64,000 nt of DNA from JAPOXR01 sp963664715. Its GTDB lineage: Bacteria; Pseudomonadota; Alphaproteobacteria; Rhodobacterales; Rhodobacteraceae. Made by a program: the position numbers and the translations under genes. Below, in pieces: positions 63,948 through 64,000 of this stretch. The notes under the pieces were generated by a model that saw nothing but the letters and a program-made list of their open reading frames with translations, was not told the DNA's origin and searched no databases. The stretch spans positions 248,001 to 312,000 of the forward strand of contig CAXXUY010000001.1 of NCBI GenBank assembly GCA_963664715.2. Direction: 5' to 3'. Position 1 is the first letter of the stretch; each line of letters opens with the position of its first letter.

Positions 63948-64000
63948 ATGAAAAAGTGTCTACTACTCACAGCAGCAGGCTGTGCTGCGGTCAGCTTCGG
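63948..64000 (+). CDS. Start of a secreted protein (cut by window end), probably a transporter solute-binding protein
   Basis: ATG 63948 opens MKKCLLLTAAGCAAVSFG, a signal-peptide-like start with Lys-Lys and a hydrophobic run, and stays open to the window edge. Position directly downstream of a LacI regulator and operator-like dyad suggests a sugar ABC binding protein, but only 17 codons are visible. Confidence 0.5.
   Translation, partial: MKKCLLLTAAGCAAVSF

Noticed and set aside
1..64000. tRNA, rRNA or CRISPR loci
   Set aside because: No T-loop/acceptor pattern, rRNA core sequence or spacer array was seen by eye; a covariance-model scan would be needed to exclude small RNAs.

Overview
The window reads as a chromosomal segment of an alphaproteobacterium, most likely Rhodobacterales-like. 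Supports are the gene order heparinase-like / purH / lspA and the rbfA-truB pair, a class I CPD photolyase, dapB, an LpsB-like glycosyltransferase and a TRAP transporter. There is one strikingly large surface protein. Insertion-sequence and pseudogene density is very high, with at least nine transposase or recombinase families represented. By eye the IS elements are GC-rich, and the block at about 45.8-53.9 kb looks lower in GC than the rest. The many decaying toxin-antitoxin and mobile genes suggest a genome that has expanded its IS load, possibly host-associated; that last point is inference. Several genes appear to use TTG starts.

Layout. 0-2.3 kb: tail of a Sel1-like gene and an IS110 transposase. 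2.3-7.3 kb: a 1669-codon LRR / seven-Calx-beta / beta-barrel outer-membrane protein. 7.8-13.2 kb: core genes lspA, purH and a heparinase II/III-like gene on the minus strand, then rbfA-truB on the plus strand. 13.5-16.3 kb: a SLOG-like nucleotide-binding gene cut by an IS66-like element with an exact 8-bp target duplication. 17.3-24 kb: DUF1643, a haloacetate-dehalogenase-like hydrolase, a Zn-ribbon methyltransferase, a DUF429 protein and a TonB-dependent receptor. 24.5-27.6 kb: an IS1182-family element nested in an IS66 remnant, then a decayed copy of a two-gene AbiEii-like module. 27.7-29.2 kb: photolyase. 29.7-35.1 kb: an intricate mobile patchwork holding an AbiE-like nucleotidyltransferase/antitoxin pair between 75-bp inverted IS-end repeats, itself inside a split transposase gene with a 44-bp direct repeat. 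35.2-38.5 kb: RmlA-like enzyme, glycosyltransferase and dapB. 38.9-41.8 kb: an AAA/DUF4143 gene, a DUF3800 gene and a MntA/HepT pair; the first, second and HepT each carry a premature in-frame stop. 42-45.7 kb: IS1634 transposase and a serine resolvase. 45.8-53.8 kb: a TRAP operon (dctQ-dctP-dctM-usp), divergent methylmalonate-semialdehyde dehydrogenase and a MocR-type regulator. 54-56.3 kb: remnants plus the better-preserved AbiEii-like two-gene module, whose nucleotidyltransferase also has one in-frame stop. 56.4-64 kb: galE, a Gfo/Idh/MocA tail, a xylose-isomerase-like epimerase, a Bcr/CflA exporter, a PhyH dioxygenase pair and a LacI regulator facing a secreted protein that runs off the window.

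The clearest unusual content is the repeated two-gene AbiEii-like module, the run of defence/TA genes each broken by a single stop codon, the nested insertions with readable target duplications, and the LRR/Calx-beta giant.
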